Of a stretch of DNA of 6,363 nt, positions 1 to 5,385 are shown piece by piece. The position numbers were made by a program, and so were the translations under genes. Source of the stretch: Acidimicrobiaceae bacterium (GTDB lineage Bacteria > Actinomycetota > Acidimicrobiia > Acidimicrobiales > Bog-793); the NCBI GenBank assembly GCA_027459565.1, contig DAIDIA010000156.1:1-6363 (forward strand), given 5' to 3'. The notes beneath the pieces are model-generated. The model saw only the letters and a program-made list of their open reading frames with translations, was not told the origin of the DNA and did no database searches. The stretch's first letter is position 1. Each line of letters opens with the position of its first letter.

Positions 1-255
1 CGCCATCACGCAAACCACGCTCACATGGGCTGTCGAGCCGATATGAAGATCATCGAAATCAAGAACGTGTCCCAGTGTCGCCCAGCGGATCTCCTCATCA
101 AGGTCTTCGAGAACGGTGGATATTGGTTGTTCCCGAGCGGCGAGAGCTACGGCAAGGGTGTCAGTGAGAGAACGCTCCGCAAGCGCAAGATCCTCAGTCG
201 TGGGTTCGAAGTTGACCGCCCATGTCGCGAGATCGAGTGCAAGCTGGCTTGGCAT
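1..255 (-). CDS. MmgE/PrpD family protein, N-terminal part (cut by window edge)
   Basis: This is the start of a protein of the MmgE/PrpD family, which includes 2-methylcitrate dehydratase, cis-aconitate decarboxylase and iminodisuccinate epimerase. The 85 visible residues show an N-terminal helix with LALDLATWAV (residues 5-14), then LTDTLAVALAAR (30-41), equivalent to the family's LLDTLGVALAG segment. Next comes HVLDFDDLHIGSTAHVS (63-79), matching the family's H-x-x-D-(Y/F)-D-D-x-H...S...H signature near the active site. Family members have about 450 residues, so roughly 365 lie beyond the left edge. The ATG at 253-255 is chosen because AAGGG sits 5 nt upstream and the family N-terminus fits it. 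The frame stays open upstream to a stop near 331, without an ATG. The substrate cannot be told from this fragment. It lies on the same strand as the CoA-transferase, 306 bp downstream, so it may belong to the same acid-degradation unit. Family assignment is firm; the exact reaction is unknown. Confidence 0.85.
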   Translation of the reverse strand, partial: MPSQLALDLATWAVNFEPTTEDLALAERSLTDTLAVALAAREQPISTVLEDLDEEIRWATLGHVLDFDDLHIGSTAHVSVVCVMA

Positions 256-561
256 CTTTACCCTTGGCCTTTCGTTAACTGCCTTCGCTTCATACCGTCG
301 AAGCAAGGACAAGATCGACGCCAACGCGCCGAATCATCGACGCAAATACATTTTCCTACGAAGTGCATCGAGACCAGCACGAAGTGTATCCGACACGATA
401 CCGGTCCGGCTCGCTCCAATCGCGAGTGTTGATCGAAGCCCGTAGGTATTGTTTTGCGCCACAACGGAGGCAAGCGAAATCTTGCCATCTCCGGCAGGAC
501 CAATGCAGCGTCGCCGAGACAAATCCCGTTAATGGTTCTGTCGGTTGTCCGTCGCGAGAGA
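256..561. other. 306-bp stretch without a confident gene
   Basis: This stretch separates the CoA-transferase stop from the MmgE/PrpD start. On the minus strand, 334-522 is open for 62 codons from a TTG start. Its product contains GDGKISLASVVAQNN and GASRTGIVSDTLRAGLDALR, and its codon choice resembles the flanking genes. In the same frame, after the TGA at 334-336, the reading continues open (FGALASILSLLRRYEAK) into the MmgE/PrpD gene. I recognise no family, see no ribosome binding site at the TTG, and cannot exclude a decayed gene or a shadow. No hairpin followed by a T-run was seen after the CoA-transferase stop. Confidence 0.3.
261..265 (-). promoter_or_regulatory. Ribosome binding site of the MmgE/PrpD gene
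   Basis: On the minus strand the sequence AAGGG lies five bases before the ATG at 253-255, within a purine-rich run AAGGCCAAGGG. It supports this ATG over the in-frame TTG codons further upstream (around 285-320). Confidence 0.5.
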
Positions 562-1800
562 TCAGGGGATCAAGTCGCCCCTACCTTCGAGCCATTGCAA
601 CACCTCGTCAGTGTCAGCACCCAGAGCGGGAGGCGCGAGACGGTAGGTGACCGGCGTGGTTGAAAGTCGGAGAGGACTTGCAATGGTCGAGACGACGTGA
701 TTCATCGGCGTGTTGAAGGTGACGATCGGATCAAGGTCGAGCCTGTTCGCGAGCTCGATCGCCTGCGCGAGATCGTTGACTGGCCCTGCGGGAACCCCGA
801 CAGAAGAGAGCAGATTCGTCCATTCGAGAGAGGTGCGCATCTGAAATTCTACGCATAGATGGTCGAATAGCTCATCGTGATTCTCCACTCGGGCAGAGTT
901 TGTCGCGAAGCGTGCATCTGTTGGCAACTGAGGAAGGCCAGCAACTTCACACAACGAAGCGAATTGCCTGTCGTTTCCAACGGCGAGGGCAATTACGCCA
1001 TCGGACGTTGGAAACGTCTCATAGGGAACAACGCTGGGATGTCTGTTCCCGATGGCTTGCGGGACCTCGCCGGTGTTGATGTACGAAGAGATCTGATTTG
1101 CGAGCGAGCCAAGTAGGGTCGAGAAAAGATTGACGCTTACGCGTTGGCCCCGTCCAGTCTGTTCTCGCGCGCATAGAGCGGCCTGGATGGCAATGACGGC
1201 ATTGAGCGCCGACAGGACGTCGACGAGAGCAACACCAACCTTGAATGGGGTTCCCCGACCCTCTCCGGTAATGCTCATCAAACCACCCATCGCCTGAACC
1301 AGGAAGTCGTAACCCGGGATATGGTTCTCGTCGCCAAAACCCGTTATCGAGCAATAAACGAGTCTCGGCGAACTTACGAGAAGCGTCTCGGCGTCGAGTC
1401 CGAAGGCCCTGAGGTGCCCAGGGAGAAAATTCTCAACGAGCACATCGGCGCGCTCGGCGAGCCTACGCGCGTATTCGCGACCATCGTGTGATGAGAGATC
1501 AAGGGCCACGCTGCGCTTATTGCGGTTCGCAGCAAGGTAATAGGTACTCACGCCGTCGACGAAGGGCGGACCCCAGGCGCGTGTGTCGTCACCCCCATCG
1601 GGTCGTTCAACCTTAATGACGGTCGCGCCGAGATCTCCCAACATCATCGTCGCAAGCGGCCCCGCAAGAACTCGGCTGAAGTCTGCGACTACAACGCCAC
1701 AGAGTCGACCCTTGACCTTCGGGTCGAATGCAGACGCGGGATCGTATCCATTCGAGGGGTTCCCGGGCGAGGTCGATCCCTCGTCAACTACTCGTGCCAT
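562..1800 (-). CDS. Family III (CaiB/BaiF) acyl-CoA transferase, probably glutarate-active
   Basis: The 412-residue product is a class III CoA-transferase, a cytoplasmic enzyme that moves CoA between carboxylic acids through an aspartyl-CoA thioester. Visible family motifs are VVVADFSRVLAGPLATMML (37-55), GATVIKVERPDGGDDTR (58-74), LAANRNKRSVALDL (89-102), VLVENFLPG (120-128), GYDFLVQAMGGLMS (163-176) and GRGQRVSVNL (217-226). Asp165 in the GYD-x3-QA motif is the expected nucleophile. About 30 residues precede the usual start of the domain; the ATG at 1798-1800 is supported by GGAGGGG six bases upstream. It is transcribed divergently from the glutaryl-CoA dehydrogenase gene, 60 bp away. Known glutarate pathways (bacterial GcdG, human SUGCT) pair just such a transferase with that dehydrogenase, forming glutaryl-CoA from glutarate with succinyl-CoA as donor. 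The family is certain; the substrate is inferred from the neighbour, and other dicarboxylates remain possible. Confidence 0.93.
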   Translation of the reverse strand: MARVVDEGSTSPGNPSNGYDPASAFDPKVKGRLCGVVVADFSRVLAGPLATMMLGDLGATVIKVERPDGGDDTRAWGPPFVDGVSTYYLAANRNKRSVALDLSSHDGREYARRLAERADVLVENFLPGHLRAFGLDAETLLVSSPRLVYCSITGFGDENHIPGYDFLVQAMGGLMSITGEGRGTPFKVGVALVDVLSALNAVIAIQAALCAREQTGRGQRVSVNLFSTLLGSLANQISSYINTGEVPQAIGNRHPSVVPYETFPTSDGVIALAVGNDRQFASLCEVAGLPQLPTDARFATNSARVENHDELFDHLCVEFQMRTSLEWTNLLSSVGVPAGPVNDLAQAIELANRLDLDPIVTFNTPMNHVVSTIASPLRLSTTPVTYRLAPPALGADTDEVLQWLEGRGDLIP

Positions 1801-1860
1801 CTTGGACCCCTCCGCATTCCTTCGCGTACGATTATCGCACTACATCAAGAGAAGGTAGTC
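1801..1860. promoter_or_regulatory. Divergent promoter region with imperfect palindrome
   Basis: This 60-bp spacer must hold the promoters of both the CoA-transferase (leftward) and the acyl-CoA dehydrogenase (rightward), unless either is read from farther away. On the minus strand GATAAT (1831-1836) resembles a -10 box, but no good -35 is visible at the usual spacing. On the plus strand TACGAT (1827-1832) is a poorer -10 candidate. Both overlap an imperfect inverted repeat GTACGAT-T-ATCGCAC (1826-1840), with six of seven arm positions paired about a central T. This would be a sensible operator position for a regulator controlling both genes. Ribosome binding sites flank it: GGAGGGG (minus, 1807-1813) and AGAAGG (plus, 1850-1855). 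Confidence 0.4.
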
Positions 1861-3039
1861 ATGGCTGGCACGAACAGGCTGCACGATATCGCCGAGCTCA
1901 TCAATTTGCGCTCGCTCCTTACTGAGGACGAACTCGCGATCCAACAGACAGTTCGGAAGTTTCTCGATGAACGCTTCAGGCCTTTCATTGCGCGGTGGTA
2001 TGAGGCCGGTGAGTTTCCCCGTGAATTGGTCAGCGAGCTCGCTGCGCTCGGTATGTTCGGAATGCAGTTCAAGGACTACAACTGTGCCGGGTTGAACGCG
2101 ACGGCTTGCGGACTGGCCTGCCTCGAGCTTGAGGCCGCCGACAGCGGTCTGAGAAGCTTTGTCTCGGTCCAGGGGTCGCTTGTGATGACTGCCATTGACA
2201 GCTTCGGTTCAGAGGAACAAAAACGCACTTGGATGCCACGTCTCCAGAGTGGCGAGTCAATCGGCTGTTTTGGTCTCACCGAGCCGGATTTCGGATCGGA
2301 CGCAGGAAGCATGCGCACCCATGCCGTCCGTGACGGGAGTGACTGGCTCCTGTCCGGATCAAAGATGTGGATCACAAACGGATCGATTGCGGACATTGCC
2401 GTCGTATGGGCAAGGACCGATGAGGGCATACGTGGTTTTCTTGTGCCGACAGATTCACCCGGATTTCAAGCCACCACCCTCCACGGGAAGCTATCGATGC
2501 GGGCATCAATTACCTCCGAACTTGCATTTGACCGAGTCCGTCTTCCCGCGGATGCAATCTTGCCTTTGGCAACGGGACTGAGGGCGCCGCTGACATGTCT
2601 GTCCGAGGCACGTTTTGGCATTGTCTACGGAGCGATGGGAGCTGCTCGAGACTGTCTTGAGGTGACACTTGATTATGCGCTCAACCGGGTGCAGTTTGAC
2701 CGACCGGTCGCGAGTTTCCAGCTCACTCAGCAAAAACTCGCGGACATGGCGATTGAATTTAACAAGGGCCTGCTTCTTGCCATTCATCTCGGTCGAATGA
2801 AGGAAAGCGGCACGATTACCCCAGAAGCGATCAGTGTCGGGAAACTCAACAACACCCGCGAGGCGATCGAGATCGCTCGAACGTGTCGCACGATCCTCGG
2901 CGCAGCCGGTATCACTCTCGACTTCTCCGTCCTTCGACATGCGAACAACCTCGAGTCGGTTCTGACCTATGAGGGCACCGCCGAAGTGCACTCGCTCGTT
3001 ATCGGCCAGACACTTACCGGTCTCGCAGCATTTCGCTAG
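1861..3039 (+). CDS. gcdH: Glutaryl-CoA dehydrogenase-type acyl-CoA dehydrogenase
   Basis: This 392-residue FAD enzyme matches glutaryl-CoA dehydrogenase closely over its whole length. The enzyme oxidises and decarboxylates glutaryl-CoA to crotonyl-CoA and passes electrons to electron-transfer flavoprotein. Domains run in the usual order: an N-terminal helical part (about 20-135), the middle beta-domain with GCFGLTEPDFGSDAGSM (135-151) and WITNGSIADIAVVWA (170-184), then the C-terminal helical domain with RFGIVYGAMGAARDC (251-265) and NRVQFDRPVASFQLTQQKLADM (275-296). Glu371 in TYEGT (369-373) is the catalytic base. Glu91, Arg98, Ser99 and Tyr370 align with human Glu87, Arg94, Ser95 and Tyr369, which surround the substrate's far carboxylate. 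This supports glutaryl-CoA rather than a simple fatty acyl-CoA. Length is normal for a bacterial GcdH. AGAAGG five bases before the ATG supports the start. The gene is divergent from the CoA-transferase and convergent with the crotonyl-CoA-processing genes. I am confident of the family and fairly confident of the substrate. Confidence 0.94.
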   Translation: MAGTNRLHDIAELINLRSLLTEDELAIQQTVRKFLDERFRPFIARWYEAGEFPRELVSELAALGMFGMQFKDYNCAGLNATACGLACLELEAADSGLRSFVSVQGSLVMTAIDSFGSEEQKRTWMPRLQSGESIGCFGLTEPDFGSDAGSMRTHAVRDGSDWLLSGSKMWITNGSIADIAVVWARTDEGIRGFLVPTDSPGFQATTLHGKLSMRASITSELAFDRVRLPADAILPLATGLRAPLTCLSEARFGIVYGAMGAARDCLEVTLDYALNRVQFDRPVASFQLTQQKLADMAIEFNKGLLLAIHLGRMKESGTITPEAISVGKLNNTREAIEIARTCRTILGAAGITLDFSVLRHANNLESVLTYEGTAEVHSLVIGQTLTGLAAFR

Positions 3040-3183
3040 CAAAGCAGATCTTGATCTCCATTGCGGCCATCAAACGTTGCCGGGTGTGTGACCTTAGGGG
3101 AATTCCGGTTGTTCCAGACACGCCATGCTGTCTTGTGACGAGACTGCCTTGCAACATGTAGAGCGGAAGGTTTGGTCCGATCT

Positions 3184-3211
3184 GTTTGGAAGGATTCCGT
3201 TCATTCCAAAC
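3184..3211. terminator. Possible hairpin between convergent genes
   Basis: GTTTGGAA (3184-3191) and TTCCAAAC (3204-3211) can form an eight-base-pair stem around a 12-base loop. It lies in the 197-bp gap between the convergent stops at 3039 and 3237, where transcripts from both sides must end. The stem is A/T-rich and has no T-run after it on either strand, so it is not a typical intrinsic terminator. Nothing else of note is seen in this gap. Confidence 0.2.
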
Positions 3212-3236
3212 CAGCGGTCGCGCGGTACTCGAAGAT

Positions 3237-4091
3237 TCAGTACTGGTAGAAACCGCGACCGCTCTTACGCCCAAGATGCCCGGCTTCGACCATGCGTGCG
3301 AGCAAGGGCGGGGGAGCGAAGTGCGCCTCTCGGTACTCCTGAAAGAGCGCCTCTGCGGTAAAGAGCACCGTATCGAGACCGATGTAATCGCTGAGACGGA
3401 GCGGCCCCATCGGGTGTGCGCAGCCCGCTTCCATTCCGGTGTCGACCGTCTTCGCGTCGGCGAATCCACTCTCGACCATTCTGATGGCCGAGAGCAAGAA
3501 GGGTACGAGTATCGCGTTGACCACGAAACCACCGCGGTCTTGGGCGCGTATGACAGTCTTTCCAAGCACGTTGGAGACGAAATCTTCGACGGCCTCGCAC
3601 GTTGCATCATTTGTTCGAAGTGAAGGAATGATCTCAACGAGAGGCAGCACTGGCACAGGGTTAAAGAAATGGATTCCAATGAAGCGTTCCGGATGCGCCA
3701 TCCCTCTTGAGAGACGCGCTATTGGCAACGACGACGTGTTCGATGCGAGGATTAGTTCATCGGACATCACGGAGCTGAGCGCGCCGTATACCTCGATTTT
3801 GGTTTCTTCAACTTCAGCAACAGCTTCGATGATGAGTTGACGGTCACCAAAGACCTCAAAATCTGTCACGAACTCAATGCGACCGAGCGCGGCCATCGAT
3901 GCGTCGGAACTCAGCTTCCCAGCCTTTACCGCCCGCTCGATCGATTGCGAGACACGTTCGCGTCCACGATTGAGCGCCTTCTCGTCTACCTCTTTGACGA
4001 TCACCGACATACCCGCGCGCGCACATACTTCGGCGATTCCGGCACCCATGAGTCCACAACCAATGACCCCAACCCGCTCGATACCTGACAT
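3237..4091 (-). CDS. hbd: 3-hydroxybutyryl-CoA dehydrogenase
   Basis: The 284-residue product is a short, monofunctional 3-hydroxyacyl-CoA dehydrogenase. It oxidises 3-hydroxybutyryl-CoA to acetoacetyl-CoA with NAD(P)+ in the cytoplasm. The N-terminal Rossmann domain opens with VGVIGCGLMGAGIAE (7-21), followed by the acidic strand end VKEVDEKAL (32-40). SNTSSL (117-122) supplies Ser120, GIHFFNPVPVLPLVEII (139-155) supplies the catalytic His141 and its Glu partner Glu153, and GFVVN (188-192) supplies Asn192. The C-terminal helical domain shows HPMGPLRLSDYIGLD (226-240) and ends with GRKSGRGFYQY, typical of this family. Length equals that of clostridial Hbd (about 282). The frame is open upstream to 4256, but the ATG at 4089-4091 is chosen because AAGGAAGGGG precedes it by five bases and the Rossmann fold begins right after it. 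It lies 124 bp downstream of the enoyl-CoA hydratase on the same strand, so the two steps are probably co-transcribed. Confidence 0.95.
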   Translation of the reverse strand: MSGIERVGVIGCGLMGAGIAEVCARAGMSVIVKEVDEKALNRGRERVSQSIERAVKAGKLSSDASMAALGRIEFVTDFEVFGDRQLIIEAVAEVEETKIEVYGALSSVMSDELILASNTSSLPIARLSRGMAHPERFIGIHFFNPVPVLPLVEIIPSLRTNDATCEAVEDFVSNVLGKTVIRAQDRGGFVVNAILVPFLLSAIRMVESGFADAKTVDTGMEAGCAHPMGPLRLSDYIGLDTVLFTAEALFQEYREAHFAPPPLLARMVEAGHLGRKSGRGFYQY

Positions 4092-4096
4092 TTGCA

Positions 4097-4106
4097 CCCC
4101 TTCCTT
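4097..4106 (-). promoter_or_regulatory. Ribosome binding site deciding the hbd start
   Basis: On the minus strand AAGGAAGGGG lies five bases before the ATG at 4089-4091. It outweighs the longer open frame that begins at 4256, whose extra 55 residues have no counterpart in the family and would overlap the hydratase gene by 41 bp. Confidence 0.7.
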
Positions 4107-4161
4107 AGATTTACGCAATTGCGCATCCCCTCTTCGGTCGCTCAATCCTCGCCAGTAGACG

Positions 4162-4199
4162 GTCGTGAACTCGCCAGGGGAGAGACCCGTCACGACGGG
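4162..4199. other. Overlapping inverted repeats in the hydratase-hbd spacer
   Basis: The 124-bp spacer contains two alternative hairpins. One is CCCGT-CACG-ACGGG (4186-4199). The other pairs GTCGTGA (4162-4168) with TCACGAC (4190-4196). They share bases, so only one could form at a time. There is no following T-run on the minus strand. They might mark a transcript end, a processing site or attenuation between the two genes, or be chance. Confidence 0.2.
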
Positions 4200-4215
4200 C
4201 ACAAACGCAGACCGA

Positions 4216-5055
4216 TCAGTCTCCGAAGAACTCTGCCTTTCCCGGACCGTTGGCAAGGAATGACGCTATCCCTCGCTGCGCATCGTTGGTATTGAGCACG
4301 CGCATGAAAAGCTCACGTTCAAGTGCGAGGCCCTCGGTGAGAGAGAGGTCGGAGCCCCGATCGATTGCAAGTTTTGCAAGCGATTGGGCGACAATCGCTC
4401 CATGTGCAAATTCCTCGGCGAGCTTGACGGCGGTTTCAAACACAAGCTCAGACTCAACGACTCGCTCAACTAGGCCGATCGCGAGCGACTCTTCCGCTGA
4501 GACCGACCTGCCACTGAAAATGAGATCCTTCGCCCGACCGGGACCGATCAGCCTCGAAAGCCGCTGGGTTCCTCCCGCTCCCGGGAAGATGCCGAGAAGC
4601 ACTTCGGGAAGTCCAAACCGTGTGTTCGCGCCCGCAACCCGCAGGTCACACGCGAGAGCGAGTTCGCATCCGCCACCGAGGGCGACACCACAGACCGCCG
4701 CGATGGTCACGCGTGGAAAGGCTGCAATCGCGTCGAAGGCACGACTGAATGCTTCGCTGAGCAACGTTGCCTGCTCGGAACCTGCGAGTTCGGTGATGTC
4801 AGCTCCGGCGGCGAATACTCGATCTCCGCCCCAGATCACCACCGCGCCTGGCAGCTCTTGTGACAACGACACGAACACTTCGTCGAGTTGCTCAAGGAGT
4901 TCGATCGAGAGCGCGTTGACCCGCGGTCGGTCGATTCGCACTATTGCAACTTTCCCGCGCCTTTCGACCGATACCCACGGTCTTGAAGGAGGGAGCTCCG
5001 ATTCACTCGCGTCGACGCTCATCGCCACATGCGAATGCCGGTTGAAGGAATACAT
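4216..5055 (-). CDS. Enoyl-CoA hydratase (crotonase family)
   Basis: The product is a crotonase-family hydratase that would add water to crotonyl-CoA, giving 3-hydroxybutyryl-CoA. Numbered from the ATG at 5055, RGKVAIVRIDRPRVNALS (33-50) is the usual first strand and CoA-binding segment. FAAGADITEL (81-90) forms one side of the oxyanion hole, and VCGVALGGGCELALACDLRVA (121-141) carries the other glycines and catalytic Glu131. FGLPEVLLGIFPGAGGTQRLSRLIG (147-171) carries the second catalytic Glu151. Both glutamates of true hydratases (rat Glu144 and Glu164) are therefore present, which favours hydratase over isomerase activity. The C-terminus NDAQRGIASFLANG...FFGD is typical. Start choice is uncertain: neither ATG at 5055 nor ATG at 5022 has a good ribosome binding site. 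The 5022 start gives 268 residues, closer to family length, and makes an ATGA overlap with a doubtful upstream frame. The gene precedes hbd on the same strand, the next step of the pathway. Confidence 0.93.
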   Translation of the reverse strand: MYSFNRHSHVAMSVDASESELPPSRPWVSVERRGKVAIVRIDRPRVNALSIELLEQLDEVFVSLSQELPGAVVIWGGDRVFAAGADITELAGSEQATLLSEAFSRAFDAIAAFPRVTIAAVCGVALGGGCELALACDLRVAGANTRFGLPEVLLGIFPGAGGTQRLSRLIGPGRAKDLIFSGRSVSAEESLAIGLVERVVESELVFETAVKLAEEFAHGAIVAQSLAKLAIDRGSDLSLTEGLALERELFMRVLNTNDAQRGIASFLANGPGKAEFFGD

Positions 5056-5385
5056 CGCTTGAGCGTTCGAAAGTTGCGCGACCTCCTCGGTGAAATGCGC
5101 GTACCTGCGCCGACGAAGGTGGCATCACTGGCTTCGCTGAAGATCGCATCGCAGACCAGAATAGGAAATTTCCCAAGAGAGGTGTCGATCAATTCACGAG
5201 TTCCCATTTTGCAATTCACGAGTTCCCATTTTGTTTTTCCAAACGATGGGCCACGGCGCACCTGTCCGGGTTGTCTGTGAAACCTCTGATGAAAGAGACA
5301 AACTGGCTCGCTCGACCCGACGGTGATCGGTGATCCGTCAGGGCCCCAAACGTCGAAAACTCCGACTTGTGAGAGGTTCATGGCA
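5056..5385. other. 330-bp unassigned stretch between flavoprotein and hydratase genes
   Basis: No known gene is recognised here. On the minus strand a frame is open from ATG 5405 (or ATG 5381) to a TGA at 5019-5021. It would give 128 or 120 residues, overlap the flavoprotein stop, and end in an ATGA with the hydratase's second ATG. Its product, with pieces such as GVFDVWGPDGSPITVGSSEP and KFPILVCDAIFSEASDATF, belongs to no family I know, and its tail is rich in Arg and Ser as in a wrong frame. On the plus strand 5029-5280 is open for 83 codons (for example VASLASLKIASQTRIGNF), also unrecognised. The stretch contains the 22-bp tandem repeat at 5190-5233, which changes frame in every reading. 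It may be a decayed gene, the scar of a lost insertion, or a leader region with a promoter for the hydratase. Confidence 0.35.
5190..5233. repeat. Perfect tandem duplication of a 22-bp unit
   Basis: Two identical 22-base units stand head to tail at 5190-5211 and 5212-5233; each begins CAATTCACGAG and ends CCCATTTTG. There is no third copy. The unit is not a multiple of three, so the duplication shifts any reading frame through it. The A/T-rich unit contrasts with the G+C-richer surroundings. On the minus strand, without the second copy, the frame beginning at 5405 would end at a TGA straddling the repeat end. Confidence 0.95.

Noticed and set aside
25..432. 135-codon plus-strand open frame at the left end
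   Set aside because: The minus strand of 1-255 encodes clear MmgE/PrpD motifs, so this frame is its shadow; the tail past 255 has no recognisable content.
2506..3042. 178-codon minus-strand open frame under the acyl-CoA dehydrogenase
   Set aside because: Antisense to the conserved C-terminal domain of the dehydrogenase, with no recognisable motif.
3051..3062. Short palindrome AGATCTTGATCT just after the gcdH stop
   Set aside because: Its arms are five bases around a two-base centre, too tight for a stable hairpin, with no T-run following.
3014..3679. 221-codon minus-strand open frame
   Set aside because: It overlaps hbd in another frame and crosses its conserved C-terminal domain; composition is Ser/Arg/Thr-rich and no motif is seen.
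4092..4256. 55-codon N-terminal extension of hbd
   Set aside because: The Rossmann fold and a strong ribosome binding site place the start at 4091; the extension would overlap the hydratase gene and has no family counterpart.
4250..5062. 270-codon plus-strand open frame covering the hydratase gene
   Set aside because: It is antisense to a gene with full crotonase motifs; its product is rich in Ser, Arg, Ala and Pro with no domain, as expected of a shadow frame in G+C-rich DNA.
5190..5233. CRISPR array
   Set aside because: The two 22-mers abut with no spacer and there are only two copies.
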